DNA of 7,681 nt from positions 1-7,681 of the forward strand of contig CAMLLE010000124.1 in the NCBI GenBank assembly GCA_946480555.1, given 5' to 3'. The first letter of the stretch is position 1. Each line of letters begins with the position of its first letter. This DNA is from an uncultured Verrucomicrobia subdivision 3 bacterium (GTDB lineage: Bacteria; Verrucomicrobiota; Verrucomicrobiae; Limisphaerales; CAMLLE01). Under the pieces are notes generated by a model, which saw only the letters and a list, made by a program, of their open reading frames with translations, did not search any database and was not told the origin of the DNA. Made by a program: the position numbers and the translations under genes. Below, piece after piece: positions 1 to 6,425 of the stretch.

Positions 1-2
1 CA

Positions 3-749
3 CCGATCCGGGTGCAAAGCGCCGTTGCTTCCAACACGGGTGAAGACCTTTTTGGCTATTCCGTTGCTGCCTCGGGGGATTTCCTTCTCACGGGCGCGCC
101 AGATTCTGATCTCCGTTCCCTCGATGCGGGGGCGGCGTTCTTGTTCAGCGCGTCGCAATCCAGCAGCAGCGGTGCGGCCACCTGGCACAACGCTGGAGCC
201 ATGGCATCCGCCGGACCGATGCCGGCGACCTTAAACTTGACCAATGGCGTTTACCGCTTCGTCGGATGGACCCTCGACGGCGTGCCGCAGACGAACAGGT
301 TTGGCACTGCATCGAATGTGGTGCGCGCCGTCATGAGCGCGCCACACTACGCTATTGCGAATTACGTTCCGCAGGATCAAGACGCCGACTCCGATTCGCT
401 GCCCGATTGGTGGGAGTTGTTCAACTTGGGGAGCACCAATGCCAATGGCGCGGCTGACAGCGACCGAGACGGAAATTCCAACTGGGAAGAATGGCGGCTC
501 GGCTTTAATCCGGCTGATCCTGCGTCGGCATTGCAGCTGACGTTCGAACCCGCGTCCGCAGGAGCGCCGGGTGAAATGCTCGTTCGCTGGCCATCTGTTT
601 CCGGCAAGTCGTATCAACTGCTGGGCTCGCCGGGCTTGACAGGACCATTTACCTGCGTTCGAAGCAATCTTGTCGCCACGCCGCCGTGGAACACAATTGC
701 GATACCTGCAACGAACGGCGCTGCGTTCTATCGCGTTCAACTAGAGTAA
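3..749 (+). CDS. Secreted FG-GAP / Asp-rich repeat protein, C-terminal part (5' end outside window)
   Basis: This frame is open to the left edge of the window, so the true start lies upstream; the GTG at 12 is only the first in-window start codon. About 248 residues are visible. Numbering from the GTG, residues 5-47 look like an FG-GAP/beta-propeller blade (EDLFGYSVAASGD..., GAPDSD, DAGAAFLF). Residues 80-118 resemble a bacterial surface-repeat beta domain (GWTLDGVPQ...). Residues 122-170 form an Asp-rich, thrombospondin-3/EF-hand-like calcium-binding stretch (DQDADSDSLPDWWELF, then DSDRDGNSNWEEW). The last ~70 residues are a beta-sandwich module (VRWPSVSGKSYQLLGS...FYRVQLE) found at the end of many verrucomicrobial exported proteins. 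These features suggest an exported or surface-bound, calcium-stabilised protein. No catalytic motif is visible, so the exact function is unknown. No clear terminator follows. Confidence 0.8.
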   Translation, partial: PIRVQSAVASNTGEDLFGYSVAASGDFLLTGAPDSDLRSLDAGAAFLFSASQSSSSGAATWHNAGAMASAGPMPATLNLTNGVYRFVGWTLDGVPQTNRFGTASNVVRAVMSAPHYAIANYVPQDQDADSDSLPDWWELFNLGSTNANGAADSDRDGNSNWEEWRLGFNPADPASALQLTFEPASAGAPGEMLVRWPSVSGKSYQLLGSPGLTGPFTCVRSNLVATPPWNTIAIPATNGAAFYRVQLE

Positions 750-1020
750 GGCTTGCGATAATCAGGAGAATTCCGGCCCGGGTTCGCGGTTCAGGATTGA
801 GAATTAGCGTTTTGCGGCGCGCGCCCGCGTCGCGTGGCAGCTTTGAACCGCAAAGACGCAGAGAGGAACAAACGAGTTCCCCTCCGTATCTCTCTCTGCG
901 GTGCTGTTCCGCGGCTTCTTGTTTTCGCAACACGATTCTCTGGAGGATGCGAACAACAAAGGAACGAAGGCTGCAGTAGCATGTTCAATCTTTTCGATTT
1001 TGAAAACAGGCCCTAGTTTG
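750..1020. other. Non-coding spacer with imperfect inverted repeat
   Basis: I see no convincing gene in these 271 bases; the short open frames here lack family resemblance. The stretch holds the inverted repeat listed separately at 847-902 and a GC-rich palindrome around CCCGGG (778-783). Any promoter for the pair starting at 1021 should lie here, but I cannot point to a good -35/-10 pair. A short frame at 981-1016 (MFNLFDFENRP) precedes the gene. It could be a leader peptide but nothing supports that. Confidence 0.5.
847..902. repeat. Imperfect inverted repeat / extended hairpin
   Basis: The left arm contains ACCGCA (847-852) and GCAGAGAG (858-865). The right arm contains the overlapping complements CTCTCTGC (892-899) and TGCGGT (897-902). 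Between them GGAAC (865-869) can pair with GTTCC (876-880). The transcript could therefore fold into one long hairpin or into two competing ones, since both left-arm segments compete for the same right-arm bases. It may be a copy of a dispersed intergenic repeat. A structured leader for the gene at 1021 is the other possibility, and the sequence does not separate them. Confidence 0.45.
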
Positions 1021-1452
1021 ATGCTTATGAACCTTGGAAAACCTGGTACAGCGCAGTTTGATTTCAGCAGCGACCTGATGAATATCGCCGAGGCGAAGTT
1101 TCGCGCGACACTTCAGGAGGACGCGTGTGGCTGGATCGCGGCACTGTATAGTGAGTACAAGGCGGCGCCCGAATCCACGGATCAGCGCAAATGGATCACC
1201 GAACGGCTCAAAACGGCTTTCAAGTCGATGGACAAATCGCCGGCCTGGGTGGACATGGATAACAGCCATTGGCCTTGTCACAAGAACCAGCCGATGGTTT
1301 TCCTGACGCAGTTCAAAATGAAGGCGAAACCAGAGACCAAGGATTTGGTCGATGACGGATCGACCGTGTATGTCTTCGGCATCGCCGACACGGGAGAATA
1401 TGGCGAGGTCAAGATGGTCTATCGCGAGGTGACGATTTACGCCGTGGGCTGA
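1021..1452 (+). CDS. Hypothetical protein, 143 aa, coupled to CbrC-family gene
   Basis: I do not recognise this protein. The frame is open back to an ATG at 901, but the extra 40 residues look like translated spacer (they run through the inverted repeat region). I chose the ATG at 1021, with a weak CAGG about ten bases upstream; an ATG at 1027 is equally possible. The product has no signal peptide or membrane segment and should be cytoplasmic. The first half is charged and probably helical. The second half has a WP...QPMVFLTQFKM stretch followed by GSTVYVFGI and a beta-rich end. The 'PMVFL.QF' phrase recalls DUF1963/YwqG-like and some immunity-type folds, but this is only a faint resemblance. 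Its stop codon TGA shares its last base with the next gene's ATG, which implies translational coupling with the CbrC-family protein. Confidence 0.7.
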   Translation: MLMNLGKPGTAQFDFSSDLMNIAEAKFRATLQEDACGWIAALYSEYKAAPESTDQRKWITERLKTAFKSMDKSPAWVDMDNSHWPCHKNQPMVFLTQFKMKAKPETKDLVDDGSTVYVFGIADTGEYGEVKMVYREVTIYAVG

Positions 1453-1988
1453 TGTCTATTCCGGAATTCAAATATCACCCGGATCCAATTGCAACCGGTA
1501 GCATAGTGAAATCGGAAGCGACTTGCCGTTGCTGTAACCAGGCCAGGGGTTTTATTTACGCCGGGCCTGTTTATGCCGAGGAGGAACTGGATCAGGCGAT
1601 CTGCCCGTGGTGCATTGCGGACGGTTCTGCCGCAGCACGCTTCGATGCCGTTTACGTGGATCCGGAGAGCATCGGCGGCGCGGAGACCGAAGTGCCGGAG
1701 TCTGTTCGCGATGAGCTTGGCCGGCGCACCCCGGGATTCGCCGGTTGGCAGCAGGAACGTTGGCTCGCATGCTGCAACGATGCAGCGGCGTTTCTTGGAC
1801 CGTGCGGTCGGTTGGAACTGGAAGAGGTGGGAGAGCAAGCCACGAAAGCCGTGCGTGTTGAAGCAGGACTGAAAGGATCAGAGTGGGAACAGTACCTCGC
1901 CGCGTTGCACCGCGATAAGGGCCCCACAGCCTACCTGTTTCGGTGCCTCCATTGCGGAAATCTTCTGGCCTATTCGGATTCGCACTGA
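1452..1988 (+). CDS. CbrC family (UPF0167) protein
   Basis: This 178-aa protein matches the CbrC/UPF0167 family along its whole length. The sequence shows the opening FKYHPDPIATGSI, CRCCNQARGFIYAGPVYA, CPWCIADGSAAARFDA, the RRTPGFAGWQQERWLACC block, and a closing CLHCGN. Cysteine pairs at 25/28, 51/54 and 165/168 suggest a metal site, probably zinc; this is inference. In E. coli, CbrC belongs to the CreBC regulon and affects tolerance to colicin E2; its biochemistry is not established. Length is close to the family norm (about 180-200 aa). The ATG overlaps the previous stop by one base and lacks a close Shine-Dalgarno (GAGGTGA lies about 20 bases upstream), so its translation probably depends on the preceding gene. 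Confidence 0.92.
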   Translation: MSIPEFKYHPDPIATGSIVKSEATCRCCNQARGFIYAGPVYAEEELDQAICPWCIADGSAAARFDAVYVDPESIGGAETEVPESVRDELGRRTPGFAGWQQERWLACCNDAAAFLGPCGRLELEEVGEQATKAVRVEAGLKGSEWEQYLAALHRDKGPTAYLFRCLHCGNLLAYSDSH

Positions 1989-2008
1989 CTGTTGCCGATT
2001 TGTCGCGC

Positions 2009-2119
2009 GTGGCGCCGAGATTGAGAGTGGAGGATCCCGCCGCGATTTGCCACGTGATGAATCGCGGAGACGGCGGGAACGCATCTTTTAGGATGCCCGG
2101 GGGCGCCACGTCCGCGTGA
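2009..2119 (+). pseudogene. RAYT (REP-associated tyrosine / Y1 transposase) N-terminal relic 1
   Basis: A GTG-started frame of 36 codons encodes MAPRLRVEDPAAICHVMNRG, then DGGNASFR, and stops at TGA soon after. This closely follows the conserved N-terminus of RAYT-family transposases, which typically read like '(A)R.LRVEYPGAIYHVMNRGDRR..IFRDD'. The catalytic HxH and tyrosine regions that should follow are absent. The match has decayed: a Cys stands where Tyr is usual and GGN where RRE is usual. It is a truncated, non-functional fragment. Confidence 0.7.
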
Positions 2120-2247
2120 CGGAATTGGTTTCAGCGATACGATAATCTGACCGCTACGAAACAACGCAGTGCTTCACCAAAGGAAAAAGGTCGCCGTAAA
2201 GGGGGCGGTCCTGACTATTGACGTGTTTTCTTTAGTGTGGTTGCGGC

Positions 2248-2397
2248 ATGCCGCGAAAGCTGCGAATCGAATATGAAGGGGCGGTTTACCATGTGATGAA
2301 CCGAGGGGGCAGCGGCACAGGCTATCTGAAGTCGGCTTTGATGAAGTGGTTCGCCGGCGACGAACCTTTTAGTCGGGCAATCCATGTGCGTCATTGA
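2248..2397 (+). pseudogene. RAYT (Y1 transposase) N-terminal relic 2
   Basis: The frame opens MPRKLRIEYEGAVYHVMNRG, an excellent match to the N-terminus of RAYT transposases, and then departs abruptly into 29 codons of unrelated sequence (GSGTGYLKS... to a TGA). Intact members run to roughly 150-330 residues with an HxH motif and a catalytic tyrosine; neither is present. The sharp loss of similarity after about 20 codons suggests a deletion or recombination join near 2305-2310 and not gradual decay. Its N-terminal sequence differs clearly from the relic at 2009, so the two came from different RAYT copies. Confidence 0.75.
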
Positions 2398-2399
2398 AA

Positions 2400-2421
2400 G
2401 CTCGGCATGTTTCGCCCGAGC
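2400..2421. repeat. Inverted repeat (6-bp stem hairpin)
   Basis: GCTCGG (2400-2405) and CCGAGC (2416-2421) are perfect complements around a 10-base loop. It lies just past the second RAYT relic and downstream of the minus-strand operon end. No T-run follows on either strand, so a classical intrinsic terminator is doubtful; a REP-like element fits as well. Confidence 0.4.
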
Positions 2422-2444
2422 GGGACTGCGCGTCTCTCTGGATG

Positions 2445-2474
2445 AGGACTCTCGCCAATGTTCGAGAGAGTCCT
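2445..2474. repeat. Inverted repeat (9-bp stem), possible terminator of minus-strand operon
   Basis: AGGACTCTC (2445-2453) and GAGAGTCCT (2466-2474) form a perfect nine-base-pair stem with a 12-base loop; an alternative CTCTCG/CGAGAG pairing tightens the loop to eight. It starts 20 bases past the stop codon of the minus-strand gene ending at 2495, a natural place for transcription to end. There is no T-tract, so it may instead be a REP-like repeat or an RNA 3'-end stabiliser. Confidence 0.5.
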
Positions 2475-2494
2475 GGAGCGGCGGCTCGGAAGCG

Positions 2495-2947
2495 TCAATC
2501 CTGCTTCTTCAGGCGGAAGATCCGCGTAGTGCCGGTTGGAGGCACGGTCACGGTTTGTTCGCCCGCCACCTTCACGATTGGCTGCGGGACGTCTGACCAG
2601 GAGGGCGCATCCAGCGAGTTCGATTGCTCCAGTTCGTATCCTTCTGCGGCGATGGGCCACGAGAGGATCGCATTGGTGCCCACCAATTTGATTTTCAACA
2701 CCGGACCGTCAGCCAGCTGGACGACTTGAATGCCGTTCCAGAAACCGCCCTTCACCCGGAATTGCCCGCCGGACGCTACTCCGCTGTCGGGCTGGCCGAT
2801 GGTTCCCCTTACCGCAAAGCCCGCGCCTGCACTGATCCCGCCACCAGCGTCGATGGTGCTTTTGCGCAAGCTCCAGTTCGTGGCGTGAGTGGCGGAACTC
2901 ATGGCGAATGCCAGCGCAACAATGCTCAGAACGTGTAACGTTTTCAT
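2495..2947 (-). CDS. Small secreted protein with GTIGQPDSG motif and C-terminal beta-sandwich
   Basis: The product is 150 residues. Residues 1-22 form a clear signal peptide (MKTLHVLSIVALAFAMSSATHA). The next part, STIDAGGGISAGAGFAVRGT then IGQPDSG and GGQFRVKGGFWNG, is a pattern seen in many Planctomycetes/Verrucomicrobia exported proteins; its role is unknown. The C-terminal ~75 residues (AILSWPIAAEGYELEQSNSL... to FRLKKQD) are a beta-sandwich module of the kind that closes many verrucomicrobial secreted proteins. It begins 24 bases after the end of the frameshifted surface-protein gene, so the two are probably co-transcribed. No Shine-Dalgarno is evident. No catalytic residues can be named; export to the envelope or medium is the main supportable statement. 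Confidence 0.85.
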   Translation of the reverse strand: MKTLHVLSIVALAFAMSSATHATNWSLRKSTIDAGGGISAGAGFAVRGTIGQPDSGVASGGQFRVKGGFWNGIQVVQLADGPVLKIKLVGTNAILSWPIAAEGYELEQSNSLDAPSWSDVPQPIVKVAGEQTVTVPPTGTTRIFRLKKQD

Positions 2948-2971
2948 ATCGAATCAATCGGGAGTGAAGGT

Positions 2972-4440
2972 TCAATGGTGCGAGATGCGGACTTTCGCGC
3001 CGCGGAAACGCAGCCGTCCACTGCCGGAGTTCGCGGTGTTCCTGAGCGTCATCCAGAAGTCCAGGAAGTAGCCTTCGTCCTGGGCTGGTTTCCATCCGCC
3101 GTTGGGAATTGTGAACGTGTAGCTGCCGCTTCCAACGAGGTCTGTGTCAACGGTGTGAACAATCTCCCCGTCGGCGCGCAATTGAGTGAAATCGATCCGT
3201 GAATTCGCGCCGGTCACTTCATAGAAAATCGTGATCTCTTTGACCGTGACCGGTTCGCCATACCATTTGCCGGGAAGCGTGATTGGCAAATGCGCATACC
3301 AGGTTCGACGTCGGCGGGGATTTCAATCTCAGGAAATTGCAGCTGGTCGGTCGGTTTTTCAGCGGCCCAAACCCAGATCGAATCCCGCTCGGCCCGGATC
3401 GCCCATGCTGGGATGAACACAATGCTGTCAGCGGTGCTCTGCACCCGGCCATTCGCCCTGACGGCGACGCCGCCGGTTGTATTCTCCGCCAGGATGCCGA
3501 CGCCCTGCGCTGATTGCGTCACGGCGTGCATGCCTTTGTTGGTGCCGGTTGAGTTGGTGGAAATGCCGAAAACACCGGTGCCCTGCGTGGAACTCGAACG
3601 TCCCACCACACCTGCGTTCACGCCGGTCGCCGAAAGTGCTTCGCCGAAGACACCGGTGCCGGTGGAGGCGGTTGCCTCGCCGCGGACGCCTGTTCCGCCG
3701 CCAGCGCCGCCGGCCCGTCCCTGAACACCCGTGCCAAGCGCCGACGCGGTGTAGCCGTAAACGCCATAGTTTTCTGTGTTGCCGACGGCATAACCCCAAA
3801 CGCCGCGAAACTGGCTGGCGCCCACAACGCCATCGCCGGTGCTTGAATCACCAAACACGCCCGCGGTAGGAGTCCAGTTCACCCCGCTTCCAGTGCCTTG
3901 TTTCCCGGTTAACGCGGTTCCGCCGGTTGAATTCCGGACATCCAATCCGCTGCTGCTGTTCGCTCCTTGCCAGACTTCTCCGAAGTGATTTCCTGCGGCC
4001 GCGTTTGTGACGCCTTGGGGGATTCCGTTGATGCTCGTCCACGCCACGTTCGCGGCATGCAAGGCGTATGGCGCAGCGGTGATCGCCTGGCGCGGCGTCA
4101 GGGCGGTGAACGCGCCGCTGTTCGTTCCATGTCGCACCGAGATTTCAATCCAGCGCGCCTGGCCGATGAACATGCCCGCGCCGAAATCCAGCGGCACGGT
4201 AAAGATGCCGTTGGTGATTCCCAGGTTGTCGAAGGTGACCGGCGAGCCCAACGTCCCGCCGCCCACGGAGGAATCGTGCAGCGTGAAGCGCAAATCGTAG
4301 ATTCCCGTTGCGCCGCCCGCTCCTTCGCTGAGTTCGCCCTGATAGGTGAAGGTCGTGCCCAAGGCTTGTGCGGCGGGCAGTTGAGAAGTTGCTGCAGCGC
4401 CTGCCAATACCAATCCGAGAAATGCCATCGTTCGTTTCAT
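2972..4440 (-). pseudogene. GVxG-repeat surface / tail-fibre-like protein, frameshifted near the C-terminus
   Basis: I chose the ATG at 4440 (MKRTMAFLGLVLAGAAATSQ), which gives a clean signal peptide with likely cleavage after AQA (residue 26); upstream in-frame codons are not protein-like. Residues 28-130 form a beta domain (TTFTYQGELSEGAGGATGIY..., RWIEISVRHG, TPRQAITAAPYALHAAN) common at the start of exported Planctomycetes/Verrucomicrobia repeat proteins. Next come nine GVxG units spaced 9-14 residues apart (roughly 3510-3870), resembling a beta-helix or fibre shaft. The initial frame passes DVEPG and then runs into an implausible basic tail ending at 3214. The sensible continuation, YAHLPITLPGKWYGEPVTVK, lies in another frame from 3298 to the stop at 2972. 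One missing base near 3296-3300 would explain this; restored, the protein is 489 residues. No peptidase S74 chaperone domain is visible. It may be a real lesion or a sequencing error. Confidence 0.8.
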
Positions 4441-4694
4441 ATAGTGATTTTCTTTGTTGTCCGGTTCGGTTATGAACCTGCCGAACCCATTGGATTTATG
4501 CCCTTCAAGACCCTCGATCCTGTTCTGCTTCGCAATGGCTGGCCGGGCCTGCGAAGCGTTCGCTCGAGAGCGATTGCCGGGCTGTTGAAAGAGCTGTATC
4601 ACGCGCGGCCTCAGTGCTGCCATTGGCCGGTCGGAGAACCACGGGCCGAACCCCCGCAATCCGCATACTCCAAAAGGAGAAGACGCAACTCTCG
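4441..4694. other. Divergent intergenic region
   Basis: These 254 bases separate the minus-strand surface-protein operon from the plus-strand kinase operon, so both promoters should lie here. No convincing -35/-10 pair stands out in either direction. Visible structure includes the inverted repeat at 4463-4487, a seven-base-pair inverted repeat GCTTCGC/GCGAAGC (4527-4533 and 4551-4557), and a small hairpin CGCT-CGAG-AGCG (4561-4572). An AAAAGGAGA stretch (4672-4680) provides the likely ribosome binding site for the kinase. Confidence 0.55.
4463..4487. promoter_or_regulatory. Candidate operator: GGTTCGG-N11-CCGAACC inverted repeat
   Basis: GGTTCGG (4463-4469) and CCGAACC (4481-4487) are perfect seven-base complements separated by 11 bases. 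A third half-site, GAACC (4474-4478), sits inside and can also pair with the left arm. It lies 22-48 bases upstream of the surface-protein start at 4440. It could be a repressor or regulator site, or a structure in the 5' untranslated RNA. No regulator family can be named from it. Confidence 0.35.
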
Positions 4695-6425
4695 ATGAAA
4701 CCCGGGCTTCCAGAAGCAAACGCGCACCAACTGCACGAAAGCGAACGCAAGTTTCGCCTGCTGTTTGAACATTCCGGTGACGCCATCCTCCTGCTCGATA
4801 CCACCGTGTTCCGGTTCACCGATTGCAATGAGGCGGCCGTGGCGATGCTGGGCTACGATCGGGAGGAGTTGCTCGGCAAACATCCCTGGGATCTTTCGCC
4901 TGAGTTTCAACCGGACGGCATGCGTTCCGTTGACAAGGCGAACGGGATGCTGTCGGTGATCGTGGAGAAGAAGACGCATCGCTTCGAGTGGATGCACATC
5001 CGGAAGGGCGGCGAACTGTTTCCCGCCGAAGTGTTGCTGACTTCGCTTCAGATTGGCGATCGACCATTGCTCGCCGCGGTGTTGCGGGACATCACCGAAC
5101 GCAAGAAGGCCGACCGCGAAATCCAGGAGCTCAATGCCACGCTGGAGCGTCGCGTCACGGAACGCACGGCTGAGTTGTCGAACGCCAACGCGCGCCTGCA
5201 GGAGGAGATCGCGGAGCGGCACAAGGCGCAGACGGCGTTGCACGAAAGCGAAGCGAAGTTCCGCTTGCTGTTCGAGAAGAACGCCGACGCCATTCTCCTC
5301 TTCGATGCGCTGACGAGTTCCTTTGTCGATTGCAATGACGCGGCGGTGGAGATGATGCGCGCCGGCAGCAAGCACGAGTTGCTCGCGATGAATCCCGCCG
5401 CGCTGTCGCCGGAGTTTCAACCGGACGGATTGCGTTCGGAAGATAAGATTCGTGCGAATATGCCTGAGACGATTCGCAAGGGATCGGATCGGTTCGAGTG
5501 GGTGCATCGGAGAATGGACGGCGAGGAGTTCCCGGTGGAAGTCGTGCTCACGAACGTGCAGATCGGCGAACGTCCGCTCTTCGTCACGGTGTGGCGCGAC
5601 ATCACGGACCGCAAACGCGCGGAGCAGGAGCTGCATCGCACGCTGGCCAAGGAGAAGGAGTTGAGCGAACTCAAGAGCAGCTTCGTTTCAATGGTGTCGC
5701 ACGAGTTCCGCACGCCGCTGGCCGTGATCCTGAGTTCGGTCGAACTGCTGAAGAATCACTTCGAGAAGCTTCCGTCGGAAATACGGACGCAACAGCTGGA
5801 GACGATTCATCAATCCACGTTGCACATGTCAAAGCTGATCGATGAGGTGCTGCTTCTCGGCAAAGTCGAAGCGGGCAAGCTGCAATTCACTCCGGCGCCG
5901 ATCGATCTGCCAAACCTTTGCCGCATTCTCATCGACGAACTTCTTTCCGCCACGCAGCGCAAGTGTCCGATTGAATTTTGCGCGAAGGACATCAGCGAAG
6001 CCGCGCTGACGGACGAAGCGCTGCTGCGGCACATCCTGTTGAACCTGGTGTCGAACGCGGTGAAATATTCTCCGGCGGGAAGGCCTGTGCGGCTGGAAGT
6101 GTGCCGCGAGGAACGAAAGGCCGTGTTCAAGATCAGTGATTCGGGAATTGGGATTCCCGATCTGGATCGACGCAAACTGTTTCAGGCATTCCATCGTGGC
6201 CGCAACGTCGGGCAGGCGCCTGGAAATGGATTGGGGCTCGTGATCGTGAAACGTTGTGTCGATCTGCACGAAGGTCAGATCGACATTCAAAGCACGGTGA
6301 ATGTGGGCACGACCGTCACGGTTCAACTGCCAGTATTCCCGGGTGCGCCCAAACCAAAACCGCTGCGCCGGACGCGAGCGGCCGGGAACCGCGCCAGCCA
6401 ATCGACCGCGAAACCAAAGTCATGA
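4695..6425 (+). CDS. Soluble tandem-PAS sensor histidine kinase (HisKA-HATPase)
   Basis: This 576-aa protein senses a signal through PAS domains and autophosphorylates a histidine to feed the adjacent regulator. I took the ATG at 4695, preceded by AGGAG about 15 bases upstream; an in-frame GTG at 4614 would add 27 residues without protein-like character. Domains: PAS1 (residues ~14-139), a coiled-coil linker (~136-185, ERRVTERTAELSNANARLQE), PAS2 (~183-309), a HisKA dimerisation domain with H-box SHEFRTPLAVI (phosphoacceptor His336), and an HATPase domain with N-box HILLNLVSNAVKY (Asn450/Asn454), G1 box DSGIGI (~482-487), F-box LFQAFHR and G2 box GNGLGL (510-515). All catalytic boxes are intact. 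There are no membrane segments, so it should sense a cytoplasmic cue; no heme or flavin ligand can be assigned. The two PAS domains are recent duplicates. The C-terminus (550-576) is a Pro/Lys/Arg-rich tail of unknown role. Confidence 0.95.
   Translation: MKPGLPEANAHQLHESERKFRLLFEHSGDAILLLDTTVFRFTDCNEAAVAMLGYDREELLGKHPWDLSPEFQPDGMRSVDKANGMLSVIVEKKTHRFEWMHIRKGGELFPAEVLLTSLQIGDRPLLAAVLRDITERKKADREIQELNATLERRVTERTAELSNANARLQEEIAERHKAQTALHESEAKFRLLFEKNADAILLFDALTSSFVDCNDAAVEMMRAGSKHELLAMNPAALSPEFQPDGLRSEDKIRANMPETIRKGSDRFEWVHRRMDGEEFPVEVVLTNVQIGERPLFVTVWRDITDRKRAEQELHRTLAKEKELSELKSSFVSMVSHEFRTPLAVILSSVELLKNHFEKLPSEIRTQQLETIHQSTLHMSKLIDEVLLLGKVEAGKLQFTPAPIDLPNLCRILIDELLSATQRKCPIEFCAKDISEAALTDEALLRHILLNLVSNAVKYSPAGRPVRLEVCREERKAVFKISDSGIGIPDLDRRKLFQAFHRGRNVGQAPGNGLGLVIVKRCVDLHEGQIDIQSTVNVGTTVTVQLPVFPGAPKPKPLRRTRAAGNRASQSTAKPKS

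Larger units (their letters stand above)
1989..2494. other. Gene-poor region with transposase relics and hairpins
   Basis: No intact gene is visible in these ~500 bases between the CbrC-family gene and the convergent end of the minus-strand operon. The region holds two N-terminal RAYT transposase relics (2009-2119 and 2248-2397) and two inverted repeats (2400-2421 and 2445-2474), each described separately. It looks like a repeatedly used insertion site that has decayed. Confidence 0.7.

Noticed and set aside
231..740. Minus-strand frame of 169 codons opposite the first gene
   Set aside because: It is antisense to the Asp-rich repeat and C-terminal module and is Arg/Ala-rich without motifs.
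901..1020. Longer start for the unknown 143-aa protein
   Set aside because: The added residues are translated from the inverted-repeat/spacer region and carry no conserved or domain-like features.
1552..2109. Minus-strand frame of 185 codons opposite the CbrC-family gene
   Set aside because: The plus strand encodes a full-length, motif-complete CbrC-family protein; the opposite frame shows only composition bias.
2218..2247. Sigma-70 promoter (TTGACG at 2218) ahead of RAYT relic 2
   Set aside because: There is no acceptable -10 box at a 16-18 base spacing before the ATG.
3280..3310. Programmed ribosomal frameshift in the surface protein
   Set aside because: No X-XXY-YYZ slippery sequence or obvious downstream stimulatory structure is present at the joint.
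3967..4698. Plus-strand open frame of 243 codons opposite the surface protein
   Set aside because: It is antisense to the signal peptide and conserved N-terminal domain and crosses the intergenic region; its composition is Arg/Ala-rich and not protein-like.
3214..4719. Treating the 501-codon minus frame as one intact protein
   Set aside because: Its first 93 codons precede a clear signal peptide at 4440, and its last 28 codons are out-of-frame noise after the joint at 3298.
4611..5636. Long minus-strand open frame (341 codons) opposite the kinase
   Set aside because: It lies fully antisense to well-conserved PAS domains, is rich in Arg/His/Leu typical of antisense GC-rich frames, and resembles no family.
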